36,223 bases of DNA. Source: a virus. A program made the translations under genes and the position numbers. This document shows, piece after piece, positions 1 through 6,929 of this stretch. Location: the IMG/VR virus record IMGVR_UViG_3300022927_001236, positions 1 to 36,223 of that record, one strand, 5' to 3'. The notes beneath the pieces were generated by a model, which saw nothing but the letters and a program-made list of their open reading frames with translations, had not been told where the DNA came from and searched no databases. The stretch's first letter is position 1. The number at the start of each line of letters is the position of its first letter.

Positions 1-1326
1 GATTGGAGTCAGCGTAGTAAAAGCGTGAGCGCAGTAGACTTACCAGATGACTTTGCTGGCGCTATTGTGTTTGTAGGACCAACAGCAGCAGGGCTTACAC
101 AGCCACTAGCAACAGCAGCAGGCAGCGTGTTTCCACACGAAGTACAAGCAGCAATGCTAGGCACAGTGTTTAACGAATCGAATATATCAAGACACCCAGA
201 CGCAGAACAGTGGGCAGAACTAGCAGCTCTAGTTATAGCCGGCTTACTGTTAATCGGCCTCGCCCGTTGGACATACGTAGGCATAGCCTTCTTTGTGTTG
301 TCCGTGGGTGGAGGTGTTTATTTTAGTTACTATATGTTTGCTACGCAAAACCTGTTGATTGATGGATTTATACCAGCAGCGTTTTTATTGTTAGTTGGAT
401 TAAAAAGATACGTAATCAAGTTTGTAGATGAATTCTTACAGAAGAACGCAATCAAGAAACAGTTTGCTGGATACGCAAGCCCTACAGTGGTTAAACTGCT
501 ACAGGAAAACCCAGACCTTATCAAGAAGGGTACTAAGAAAGAAGTGTCGATTGTGTTCTCAGACCTGCGTGGCTTTACACCATTAGGTGAAAGTTTTGGA
601 GATGACGTACAAGGACTCACACGTATTATGAATGGCTACATGGATGCTATTACAGAGCCAGTGCTAGACGCAGACGGAATGATTATCAAGTATATAGGCG
701 ATGCAAGTATGCACATACACAATGCACCCATAGATGATCCTAACCACGCTAAGACAGCAGTACAGTGTGGCTTAGACATGCTTAAAGCAGTGGAGAAGTT
801 TAATGAAGAAGTTATTATACCTGATGGTCGTCCTGCTGTTGGTATGGGCGCTGGCATCAACACAGGGTTGGGATACCTTGGTGAGATGGGAAGTACTAAA
901 CGTCATTCATATGATGTCCTTGGAGACGCTGTAAGCACCGCCGCCAGAGTAGAAAGCAAGTGTAAAGAGTACGGATGCTTATTACTTGTAGGCGAAGCAA
1001 CTTATGAAGCAACAAAAGATGACTTCTTCTATCTTAAAGTAGATGACTTACAAGTAAAAGGCAAGAGTGTTGGATTGAGCATTTATACAGTGCTCGATAA
1101 TGTAAAAGATACATGGAAAATTACACAAAAACATCACAAAGATATGCATGGACTATATCAGATGCAACTGTTTGATGAAGCCATTGAACAATGTAAAATA
1201 ATACGTAGATCGTTTGATGGCCAAATGGAAGGCTATTACGATATGTGGATTGAACGCTGTGAGTATATGAAAACACAGGACCTACCACCGGATTGGAATG
1301 GAATTTTTGTTGCGACGAGTAAATAA
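1..1326 (+). CDS. CHASE2-type class III adenylate cyclase, 5' end cut by window
   Basis: The reading frame is open to base 1, so the true start lies outside; counting here is from the GTG at 25. Residues 1-60 match the end of a CHASE2 sensor domain (IVFVGPTAAGL, then a Pro-His segment). About 65-130 holds three membrane helices, the usual CHASE2 layout. Residues 173-335 are a class III nucleotide cyclase domain. The metal-binding Asp are D180 (FSDLRGFT) and D226 (YIGDASM). K222 and D297 sit where adenylate-specific cyclases carry Lys and Asp. R308 is the transition-state Arg, but its Asn partner is Ser304 (GDAVSTAAR). It would make cAMP from ATP at the host inner membrane. It is followed 3 bp later by a hydrolase gene. 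A membrane cyclase is unexpected in a phage. The family call is firm; substrate and activity are inferred. Confidence 0.9.
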   Translation, partial: DWSQRSKSVSAVDLPDDFAGAIVFVGPTAAGLTQPLATAAGSVFPHEVQAAMLGTVFNESNISRHPDAEQWAELAALVIAGLLLIGLARWTYVGIAFFVLSVGGGVYFSYYMFATQNLLIDGFIPAAFLLLVGLKRYVIKFVDEFLQKNAIKKQFAGYASPTVVKLLQENPDLIKKGTKKEVSIVFSDLRGFTPLGESFGDDVQGLTRIMNGYMDAITEPVLDADGMIIKYIGDASMHIHNAPIDDPNHAKTAVQCGLDMLKAVEKFNEEVIIPDGRPAVGMGAGINTGLGYLGEMGSTKRHSYDVLGDAVSTAARVESKCKEYGCLLLVGEATYEATKDDFFYLKVDDLQVKGKSVGLSIYTVLDNVKDTWKITQKHHKDMHGLYQMQLFDEAIEQCKIIRRSFDGQMEGYYDMWIERCEYMKTQDLPPDWNGIFVATSK

Positions 1327-1329
1327 CAT

Positions 1330-1980
1330 ATGTTCAACTATATAAAAAATCTTTTCGGCAGCAACACTGAATACAAAGGCCAGGACATTGATGATATCAA
1401 TGTAATATGGTTGCATGGTGCAAATCAAACCAGTCTTAGTTTCAAATACCTACAAACAAAGACACAGTTCTCAAAAGAGATTATGGTCAACTATAGCAGC
1501 ATGGATAGATTCTATGATAACCTAGATATGATCACAGAGCAGTGTCAAAATAGAGGACCGCACTTTGTTGTAGGACACAGCATGGGCGGGTTGTATGCAC
1601 TACATCTTACCAAATATCTACGTGTAGTAGGTGGCGTTAGTATTAGCACACCGTTTAGAGGTAGTAGCACAGCAGACTGGGCAAAGTATGTTGTACCAAG
1701 TTATCCATTGTTTAGGGATATTGGACGCAAGAGCGATCCTATCAAAAAAGCACATGAGATAGAATTAGATATACCTTGGACACAAATAGTAAGTACAACA
1801 GGATCAGTGCCTTATCACAATGGCCCTAATGACGGTGTTGTTACACTTGCTTCAATGACACACAGAACAGACATGGAACTAGTAGAGGTAGCACATACAC
1901 ACTACGAAACTATGTGTTCTGATCAAGTTGCTGAGATTGTTGCTGAACGCTATTCTCGTGCTTTAACAACAGTGCGTTAA
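1330..1980 (+). CDS. alpha/beta hydrolase (lipase/esterase-like)
   Basis: A 216-residue alpha/beta-hydrolase fold protein. The nucleophile elbow is GHSMGG with Ser84. The acid is probably Asp168 in NDGVV, and the base His189 or His191 near AHTHYE. An oxyanion-type WLHG lies at 27-30. The arrangement resembles small PGAP1/lipase-like esterases. There is no signal peptide, so it should act in the cytoplasm. It starts 3 bp after the cyclase stop and is probably co-transcribed with it. The last 71 bp overlap the end of a gene on the opposite strand. The substrate is unknown; lipid or ester hydrolysis is a family-level inference. Confidence 0.85.
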   Translation: MFNYIKNLFGSNTEYKGQDIDDINVIWLHGANQTSLSFKYLQTKTQFSKEIMVNYSSMDRFYDNLDMITEQCQNRGPHFVVGHSMGGLYALHLTKYLRVVGGVSISTPFRGSSTADWAKYVVPSYPLFRDIGRKSDPIKKAHEIELDIPWTQIVSTTGSVPYHNGPNDGVVTLASMTHRTDMELVEVAHTHYETMCSDQVAEIVAERYSRALTTVR

Positions 1981-2164
1981 CTTGATCAGTTTTTATTAAC
2001 CATCCACTTTCGTTTACTATAAACACATCGCCTGGTTTATACAACGGATGATCCTTATTACCAGGATTTCCTTGCCTATCTAATCCCATTACTTCTCCAG
2101 GCCAATCGCCTTCTATACAAAAGTTATCACCGGCTTGCATTATATTATAATCCATCCACATCAT
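1910..2164 (-). CDS. small hypothetical protein
   Basis: An 84-residue soluble protein I do not recognise. It is rich in Gly, Asp and Asn, with a segment GDVFIVNESGWLIKT that looks like beta strands of a small barrel, and a Gln-rich tail. The start ATG overlaps the stop of the upstream gene as ATGA, and GGAGAAAG lies a few bases upstream, so translation is probably coupled. Its 3' end runs 71 bp into the convergent hydrolase gene. It is the last gene of the minus-strand operon that starts with the glycosyltransferase. Confidence 0.6.
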   Translation of the reverse strand: MMWMDYNIMQAGDNFCIEGDWPGEVMGLDRQGNPGNKDHPLYKPGDVFIVNESGWLIKTDQVNALLLKHENSVQQQSQQLDQNT

Positions 2165-2433
2165 TGTACTTTCTCCACTAGTTTTACATGAGTATACTTT
2201 AATGCAAATAAAGTTGCGTGTCTTGAATCATCAATGTCTACATATATATCACAGCGGCAGTATACATCTCCGGGCAAACTTGTACTGCTACTACGCAAAA
2301 GTTTCCACTCCCAGTTGTTTTCTTCTACTGTACGATAAAGATCATCGCCAAGTTCACGCCTAATCCATATGTTCTCCATATCAGTATTGGCATGTGTCCA
2401 CTTGTATTCGCATTGTCCTAAATAGTATCTCAT
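2161..2433 (-). CDS. small hypothetical protein
   Basis: A 90-residue soluble protein without a recognised family. It is rich in aromatic residues in its first half (YYLGQCEYKW, WEWKLLR) and ends in beta-like segments (VYCRCDIYVDID, HATLFALKY). It overlaps the next gene by 4 bp (ATGA) and follows the membrane-protein genes by 8 bp, so it belongs to the same minus-strand operon. No clear Shine-Dalgarno sequence precedes the ATG, so coupling from upstream is likely. Confidence 0.6.
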   Translation of the reverse strand: MRYYLGQCEYKWTHANTDMENIWIRRELGDDLYRTVEENNWEWKLLRSSSTSLPGDVYCRCDIYVDIDDSRHATLFALKYTHVKLVEKVQ

Positions 2434-2441
2434 AAAAATAC

Positions 2442-2822
2442 TTAGTTATTGCGTGAAGTTCTTTTCTTTAGTTCTGGCTTATTTGGGTCTTCTTTCGGTG
2501 CAGGCTTGCCAGTTGAGTTAAACGTTTCGCTGCGGCTTTGATATTTTACAACTGCTTCGTCTAAGAACGCTTGTTGTTCTGGATTAAGCGCACCCCTATG
2601 CTCTAACACCATGCTCAACTTACTGTTAAGTCTAATCATGTCGTTGTCCAACATACGCACACGGTCAACAAGACGTATAAGTGTACCCATGCTTTGTCCA
2701 ATAACTGGATCAATAGTTTCTGTTACCCACTTCCAGATAAAGAAGATGAAATATCCCATGCCAAACGCAGCAATGACTGGAAAGCCAAAGTCTTTGATTG
2801 CAGTTGAAATATCAAACTCCAT
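2442..2822 (-). CDS. small membrane protein with coiled coil, holin candidate
   Basis: 126 residues. An N-terminal membrane helix at about 12-35 (GFPVIAAFGMGYFIFFIWKWV) is followed by a heptad-like helix (about 40-75) and a polar, charged tail. The helix and its position resemble the protein encoded just upstream at 3007-3285 (GFPIAGALAAGYFVFLTLKFIL), so the two are probably paralogues. One helix plus coiled coil plus charged tail is the architecture of BhlA/UviB-type holin-like proteins and of some spanin components. GGAGAG lies about 4 bp before the ATG. The lysis role is inferred from architecture and tandem arrangement only; no endolysin gene is visible nearby. Confidence 0.65.
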   Translation of the reverse strand: MEFDISTAIKDFGFPVIAAFGMGYFIFFIWKWVTETIDPVIGQSMGTLIRLVDRVRMLDNDMIRLNSKLSMVLEHRGALNPEQQAFLDEAVVKYQSRSETFNSTGKPAPKEDPNKPELKKRTSRNN

Positions 2823-3026
2823 TTACTCTCCGAACATACCGATCAAGTCTGGCCCAAAACTACTTGCCGCCCATCCTACAGCTAACATAGCAACTACTCC
2901 TAAAAACAGCCATTTCATTTTGAAATCATCAACTGACATTTTTATTGCTACTAGTTCATTTCCTAGTATACGCAACTGGATTTCCATTTTACCTTTGTCG
3001 TCTACATTAGTCTCTTCTGGCATCAT
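2823..3026 (-). CDS. small membrane protein, C-terminal helix, possible lysis factor
   Basis: About 67 residues: a polar helical N-terminus (MEIQLRILGNELVAIKMSVDD) followed by one membrane helix near the C-terminus (KWLFLGVVAMLAVGWAASSF). This is the reverse order of its two neighbours. I chose the start at 3026 (or the next Met at 3023) because AAGGA at 3035-3031 is correctly spaced for them; the longer ATG at 3038 has no ribosome-binding site. The 5' part lies inside the end of the upstream gene, and its stop abuts the next start. Three small membrane proteins in a row suggest holin, antiholin or spanin roles, unproven. Confidence 0.6.
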   Translation of the reverse strand: MMPEETNVDDKGKMEIQLRILGNELVAIKMSVDDFKMKWLFLGVVAMLAVGWAASSFGPDLIGMFGE

Positions 3027-3285
3027 CTTTTCCTTCATTTGCTGCTATTCTATCAATATTGGGCTTAACTCCAAGTGCATAACTTAACAGTGCATCTATC
3101 TTAACTAGGTCGTTGTTCATAGTTTGCACACGGTTATCCAACGAGCCAATAATACCGTTGAGTGTTTTTACACTGTCTTCAACGCCGCCTAGAATAAATT
3201 TGAGTGTTAAAAAAACGAAATATCCGGCAGCTAATGCCCCAGCAATAGGAAATCCTACTTCGCTTGCTAAAGTTAAAAAGTCCAT
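3007..3285 (-). CDS. small membrane protein with coiled coil, holin candidate
   Basis: 92 residues from ATG 3285. A frame-extending GTG at 3300 is possible, but GAGGG sits about 8 bp before the ATG, and the ATG start lines up with the paralogue at 2442-2822 (MDFLTLASEVGFP against MEFDISTAIKDFGFP). A membrane helix at about 10-32 is followed by a heptad-rich helix (VKTLNGIIGSLDNRVQTMNNDLVKIDALL) and a charged tail. Probably a duplicate of the 2442-2822 gene. A holin-like function is suggested by size and architecture, not proven. Confidence 0.65.
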   Translation of the reverse strand: MDFLTLASEVGFPIAGALAAGYFVFLTLKFILGGVEDSVKTLNGIIGSLDNRVQTMNNDLVKIDALLSYALGVKPNIDRIAANEGKDDARRD

Positions 3286-3324
3286 TAAGTGCGCCCTCAC
3301 GCTCTGCTATTACATATGTATTTA

Positions 3325-4248
3325 TTAAAAAGGACCCAAAGAATTTGTCGGCATTATAAAATCAACGTCAAGTATTTTTAATATATCTTTAACGTCTTTT
3401 AGTGTTAACAACGGTTCAACACCGCTATGAAATCCTGAAATTGGACAGGGCTTTACGCCGTCATTGTACTCTTTGATTATAGTATGTGCTATCTGCTTGG
3501 GCGTTTGTTTTTCCTTCAATAGCTGATGTCTCCATATAGTTGAATATGTGATCGGCTCATCTGGGTTAGTTGATCGTTGTCCTAATCTAAGTTCAAATAA
3601 ATCATAAAGAATAAACTCAGCTGGACTTGTTTCGGGTAATAGTGCAGTTTCAGCAAACCAACAGTAAAAGTTTATATCACTTTTAAAATATTTTACCAAA
3701 CGTTTTGCAACATGGGTTTTAAATATGTAGGGTGTAACATTTGGTCTTAGTTTTAGATGATGTCCAGGATATATTAATCCTAGTCTTTCACAACTGAGCT
3801 TTGTCCATTCAGTTACACCTTTGAGGGTCCAGTTTCCGTGAGCATTGCAAGACGGCGTATCATCAATATTATAAGGACGAAAGAAAAAGTTTTTACTATC
3901 TAGTATCAAATATTCTTCTGTTTTTATAACAGAATGTCCTAATATTTTTAACATCTGTTGTCCGACCCAGCCACCTAGTTCTAATTCATAATCCAAGTGC
4001 TGGGGAATATTTTTAGGCCAAAACTTACTAGCAGGATAGGTAACCACACTAAACTTGTAAAGCAAAGTCTCATTAATATTAGTGTTAAACCATTCTAACC
4101 ATTCATTGTATTTTTTGTCACTTTCATTGTGAACAATCACTATACGACATGGCTCTAAAAATGCACTAATACTACGGCACATCATTTCAAACTTCCATTT
4201 GTCGTGTTGGCATGTAACTACAAATAATGTTCTTTTCAAGGTTGACAT
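3325..4248 (-). CDS. DUF6492-like GT-A-type glycosyltransferase
   Basis: About 307 residues resembling the DUF6492 family of putative glycosyltransferases. The start is a Rossmann-like strand (RTLFVVTCQHD). A central GGWVGQQMLKI segment precedes LILDSKNFFFRPY, which occupies the place of the metal-binding DxD motif but reads DSK. A second half carries conserved aromatic and His residues. The ATG at 4248 has AAAAGGA directly against it; a TTG at 4239 is better spaced and would give a protein starting MKRTLFVV, so the start is uncertain. It heads the minus-strand operon and is divergent from the 4301 operon, whose -35 box overlaps this start. The sugar substrate is unknown; host-surface or phage glycan modification is possible. 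Confidence 0.65.
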   Translation of the reverse strand: MSTLKRTLFVVTCQHDKWKFEMMCRSISAFLEPCRIVIVHNESDKKYNEWLEWFNTNINETLLYKFSVVTYPASKFWPKNIPQHLDYELELGGWVGQQMLKILGHSVIKTEEYLILDSKNFFFRPYNIDDTPSCNAHGNWTLKGVTEWTKLSCERLGLIYPGHHLKLRPNVTPYIFKTHVAKRLVKYFKSDINFYCWFAETALLPETSPAEFILYDLFELRLGQRSTNPDEPITYSTIWRHQLLKEKQTPKQIAHTIIKEYNDGVKPCPISGFHSGVEPLLTLKDVKDILKILDVDFIMPTNSLGPF

Positions 4249-4270
4249 TCCTTTTAACTTGTTGTATATT
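4242..4270 (+). promoter_or_regulatory. sigma70-type promoter for the 4301-5621 operon
   Basis: TTGACA at 4242-4247, 17 bp spacer, TATATT at 4265-4270, preceded by GG. The ATG of the first gene follows 30 bp after the -10 box. The -35 box covers the annotated start codon of the opposite-strand glycosyltransferase. Confidence 0.8.
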
Positions 4271-4300
4271 TAACTAAAGGCAACCAAGAGGATTTAAAGA

Positions 4301-5026
4301 ATGGCGACATCAGAAGAAAAGCAAGAACTGGTAGAAACACTTAAAGGCCCACGCTACTATCGTATTCAACTTTGGGGGTACGGTGGCGAGAGTGCATACA
4401 TTAATGTAAGCAAAGCTGTGCATGACTTTTGGCAACCCATCTGTGAAGAACATGGCGATAGTGATCTTGTAAACTATATGGTCAATGAAGACCCAGAAGA
4501 TTATGATTTTGATAATGTTGAAGTAGTTCCGCCCGAGGCAGACTTCCTCACTGAGTTTGATAATGAAGATTACAAATATCCATGGTATGAAGCACCAAAT
4601 GAAATTGTGCATCAGTATGGTGTAGAGTATGGTAGTGCTAGAGTAACCATTGAAGAAATCAGCACTGGCGATTATAATGCTGATATTGTTAGTGAAGTTG
4701 TTGATAGTGAAGAACTACAAGAATATCTAGACGGTGTTATGGAAGCCACCGACTATGAAGTTGATCTAGTAGAGTCGGACGAAGACTTTGGCAACGAAGG
4801 TGATTACACACTACAGATGACCAGCAGTGAAAACGGCACGTTCTTTGAAGGGCGTTTTGAAACTTTTGGTGAGTTTGATCCTAAGAAACTAAAAGTTATT
4901 TTTACTGAATATCCAAACGGAGAAGACACTGTTACTAGTATTTTGTACAACGATGTTGACGTAGACAACGACGGCGGCGATACTCACGGAAAAGGTTATT
5001 ACGCAAGTGTTTGGAGTAACAAATGA
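4301..5026 (+). CDS. acidic hypothetical protein
   Basis: 241 residues, strongly acidic (many Asp and Glu, e.g. NEDPEDYDFDNVEVV), with no membrane segment or signal peptide. The N-terminal part (YYRIQLWGYGGESAYINVSKAVHDFW) resembles a recurrent conserved hypothetical of large marine myoviruses, as far as I can recall; no function is known to me. It is the first gene of an operon with a strong promoter and an AGAGG site before the ATG. It overlaps the next gene by 4 bp. Acidity is compatible with a DNA mimic or a protein-binding inhibitor, but that is only a guess. Confidence 0.7.
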   Translation: MATSEEKQELVETLKGPRYYRIQLWGYGGESAYINVSKAVHDFWQPICEEHGDSDLVNYMVNEDPEDYDFDNVEVVPPEADFLTEFDNEDYKYPWYEAPNEIVHQYGVEYGSARVTIEEISTGDYNADIVSEVVDSEELQEYLDGVMEATDYEVDLVESDEDFGNEGDYTLQMTSSENGTFFEGRFETFGEFDPKKLKVIFTEYPNGEDTVTSILYNDVDVDNDGGDTHGKGYYASVWSNK

Positions 5027-5238
5027 ACAATTTTGAAAAGCCAGCAAAAATTGACTGGAGCCTACACACTACCATCAATCAACCTTATCGTACACACTCT
5101 TTGATGTGGGAACAAATAGATTCGATTGCAAGCATTGAAACTCAAGATCAACTTGAAGAGTCTATCCGGAATATGGACGAGTTTCCTGATGCAGTTGAAA
5201 TGTTAAATACTATTGGAGTGAAAACTAATGGTAAATAG
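5023..5238 (+). CDS. small hypothetical protein
   Basis: 71 residues, soluble, mostly helical in its second half (IASIETQDQLEESIRNMDEF). Family not recognised. ATGA overlap with the upstream acidic-protein gene and an 11-bp overlap with the AbrB-like gene downstream indicate translational coupling inside the 4301-5621 operon. Confidence 0.65.
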   Translation: MNNFEKPAKIDWSLHTTINQPYRTHSLMWEQIDSIASIETQDQLEESIRNMDEFPDAVEMLNTIGVKTNGK

Positions 5239-5416
5239 ACTAACATACAACGTAGATGAAATATTTCAAGACATTGACGGAGACCCGGATAATGTTAATA
5301 TGACAATACCACCTGAGATTATGGAATCTCAAGGATGGAAAGAAGGAGACACATTGAAGTTTGTGATAGAGAACGGTACAATCGTTATTACTAAGGTAGA
5401 TAATGGCGAAGAGTGA
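5228..5416 (+). CDS. AbrB/MazE-like swapped-hairpin DNA-binding protein
   Basis: 62 residues. Positions about 24-57 ([21 protein letters not shown], then [10 protein letters not shown] when read through) follow the SpoVT-AbrB swapped-hairpin pattern: a strand, a Pro, a short helix, GW.EGD.L and a closing strand. Such proteins bind DNA as dimers and serve as transition-state regulators or MazE-type antitoxins. No toxin gene is adjacent; the next gene, overlapping by 14 bp, is IF-1. It is therefore more likely a phage regulator than half of a toxin-antitoxin pair, though neither is shown. Confidence 0.75.
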   Translation: MVNRLTYNVDEIFQDIDGDPDNVNMTIPPEIMESQGWKEGDTLKFVIENGTIVITKVDNGEE

Positions 5417-5621
5417 TGACACAATAGAAGTAGAAGGTAGTATTATAGATGTGCTACCAAACCAAATGTTTAAAGTAGAACTTGAAAATGGACATATTGT
5501 AACTTGTTATACAGGCGGCAAAATGCGCCGTTTTAGAATTAGACTAGTTCTAGGCGACAAGGTAAAGATTGAAATGACACCTTACGACCTTGACAAAGGA
5601 CGCATTACATTTAGAATCTAG
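5403..5621 (+). CDS. infA: translation initiation factor IF-1
   Basis: 72 residues, the same length as bacterial IF-1, and alignable from end to end without gaps of note. It has the IF-1 signatures [32 protein letters not shown] and KGRITFR. It is a single S1/OB-fold domain that binds the ribosomal A site of the 30S subunit during initiation. The start ATG is inside the AbrB-like gene, so the two are translated together. The next promoter begins 1 bp after its stop. A full-length IF-1 in a phage suggests tuning of host initiation toward phage messages. Identification is very secure; the role during infection is inferred. Confidence 0.95.
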   Translation: MAKSDDTIEVEGSIIDVLPNQMFKVELENGHIVTCYTGGKMRRFRIRLVLGDKVKIEMTPYDLDKGRITFRI

Positions 5622-5622
5622 G

Positions 5623-5651
5623 TTGACAGTTGTTGCTTTTTGTGTTATAAA
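5623..5651 (+). promoter_or_regulatory. sigma70-type promoter
   Basis: TTGACA 5623-5628, 17 bp spacer, TATAAA 5646-5651, with GG just upstream. An AGGAGGG ribosome-binding site at 5661-5667 and ATG 5672 follow. Confidence 0.85.
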
Positions 5652-5671
5652 ATAGTTAACAGGAGGGTACA

Positions 5672-5971
5672 ATGGCTGTATTAGAATTATCAAGTTTTGA
5701 AATGATTGAAAAAGTCGATCACCCCGGCTCCTATCAATGTGTGCTGAGTTTTGGCGATAACTATGAACTCAGCATTATTAGTGGTGATGGTGCATACGGC
5801 ACAGAAACTGCTCCTTATGAGATTGCTGTACTTAAAAACGACTACTTTACACATCTGCCTGGCATTACAGATGAAGATGATAGTGTAACAGGTTACTTGA
5901 CAGAATCAGATGTTGATGCTATTATAAAGAAAATGTACTTAATCACAGGCAAAACTCCGGTGCAAATATGA
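5672..5971 (+). CDS. hypothetical protein
   Basis: 99 residues, soluble and acidic, beta-rich (YQCVLSFGDNYELSIISGDGAYG), ending in a helix with Lys residues. I do not recognise the family. It has a very strong ribosome-binding site (AGGAGGG, 4 bp before ATG) and its own promoter, so it should be made in quantity. It overlaps the metalloprotease gene by 4 bp (ATGA). Confidence 0.7.
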   Translation: MAVLELSSFEMIEKVDHPGSYQCVLSFGDNYELSIISGDGAYGTETAPYEIAVLKNDYFTHLPGITDEDDSVTGYLTESDVDAIIKKMYLITGKTPVQI

Positions 5972-6369
5972 TCACAGTAAATGGCGGAACACGCAATCAA
6001 CGCAAGTATGCACTTAGCATGGCTGCGTTTGTCTGCGAAAAATTCAATGTTAATCCTACAGTTGAAATCAACTTTCGGCGTATGAGCAATGACGAGAACT
6101 ACGGCTATTGCACAGAGCTAGAAGACAGCGAATACGAAGTAGATATCAAGCGTACTCTTAACATGCGTGAAATGCTGTGTACACTTGCACACGAAATGGT
6201 GCATGTAAAACAGTATGAACTAGGTGAACTAACACAAGACAACGAAGCAGGCATGGATTACTGGGACAAACCTAGTGAAATCGAAGCAATGGGACGCGAG
6301 CCCGGATTGTTTATACGCTGGGCAGAAAAAGAACGTCTTGCTCACTTAAAATGGACACAAACTGGTTGA
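5968..6369 (+). CDS. SprT-like zinc metalloprotease
   Basis: 133 residues. The zincin motif HExxH is at 74-78 (LAHEMVHVKQ), with Glu104 or Glu106 (PSEIEAMGRE) as the probable third ligand. The preceding beta segment and LNMREMLCTLAHE helix match SprT-like and related small minigluzincins. Such enzymes cut proteins crosslinked or bound to DNA (SPRTN, SprT), and phages carry short versions. The stop codon TGA lies within the -35 box of the next promoter. Zinc peptidase fold is secure, substrate unknown. Confidence 0.75.
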   Translation: MITVNGGTRNQRKYALSMAAFVCEKFNVNPTVEINFRRMSNDENYGYCTELEDSEYEVDIKRTLNMREMLCTLAHEMVHVKQYELGELTQDNEAGMDYWDKPSEIEAMGREPGLFIRWAEKERLAHLKWTQTG

Positions 6370-6393
6370 CGTTAAATCAAAATACACTATATT
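6366..6393 (+). promoter_or_regulatory. sigma70-type promoter for nuclease-methylase pair
   Basis: TTGACG 6366-6371, 16 bp spacer, TATATT 6388-6393, GG immediately upstream. The TGA stop of the metalloprotease gene is embedded in the -35 box. Confidence 0.7.
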
Positions 6394-6422
6394 AATACTA
6401 AGGCAAAACAGAAAGGCATCAC

Positions 6423-6929
6423 ATGTCACAACGTGTAAACAACTTTAAAGGCGGCATCCAATCAGGTACAACTGCATTAGATGCAGATAGTTCCAAACTT
6501 GATAAACAACTTAAAGAATCTAGAGATAATATTCGAGTACCTGATCTTAAGATGATCAAACAGTTTTCTTATGAAGATAAAATAAAATATGTTGGCGACA
6601 ACTGTTTTGGATTTGCACCAGATGGCGGCGCATGGTTCAAAGGCGACAAACTAGTAGCAGTATTTGAAGCCAAGAAACAAGGACTTGGCGGCAATGCATA
6701 CGAACGTTGGTGGGACAATGCTTGTACAGCAAAACATATTAATCCAGATGTAGTATATGTAACATTTTGCAGCGGTCCAGGCTCTGCACAAGGACAATGT
6801 TTAGATAATCTCCGGCGCAAAGCAAACATTATGTTAGGCGAAAACTTCAAGTTTTATATGTCACCCGAAGGCTTTACATTTGATCAAGTTAGTGCTATAA
6901 TGCAAGAAACATTAGAAGGAACGTTATGA
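6423..6929 (+). CDS. EcoRI-like type II restriction endonuclease
   Basis: 168 residues with the signature order of EcoRI: PDGG (Asp67), then EAKKQG (Glu82, Lys84), then GNAYERWWDNA. These correspond to EcoRI D91, E111, K113 and its GNA.ER segment, as I recall them, so this is a PD-(D/E)xK nuclease of the EcoRI group. It is shorter than EcoRI (277 residues), lacking most of the C-terminal extensions. The gene ends in an ATGA overlap with an adenine methylase gene, the arrangement of a type II restriction-modification system. It could cut host or rival DNA while the methylase protects the phage. Recognition sequence unknown. Confidence 0.8.
   Translation: MSQRVNNFKGGIQSGTTALDADSSKLDKQLKESRDNIRVPDLKMIKQFSYEDKIKYVGDNCFGFAPDGGAWFKGDKLVAVFEAKKQGLGGNAYERWWDNACTAKHINPDVVYVTFCSGPGSAQGQCLDNLRRKANIMLGENFKFYMSPEGFTFDQVSAIMQETLEGTL

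Noticed and set aside
9-284. Minus-strand frame opposite the cyclase, Ala/Ser-rich
   Set aside because: Shadow of the CHASE2 coding frame; no ribosome-binding site and low-complexity product.
5228-5621. AbrB-like and next gene as a MazEF-type toxin-antitoxin pair
   Set aside because: The partner is clearly IF-1, not a toxin.
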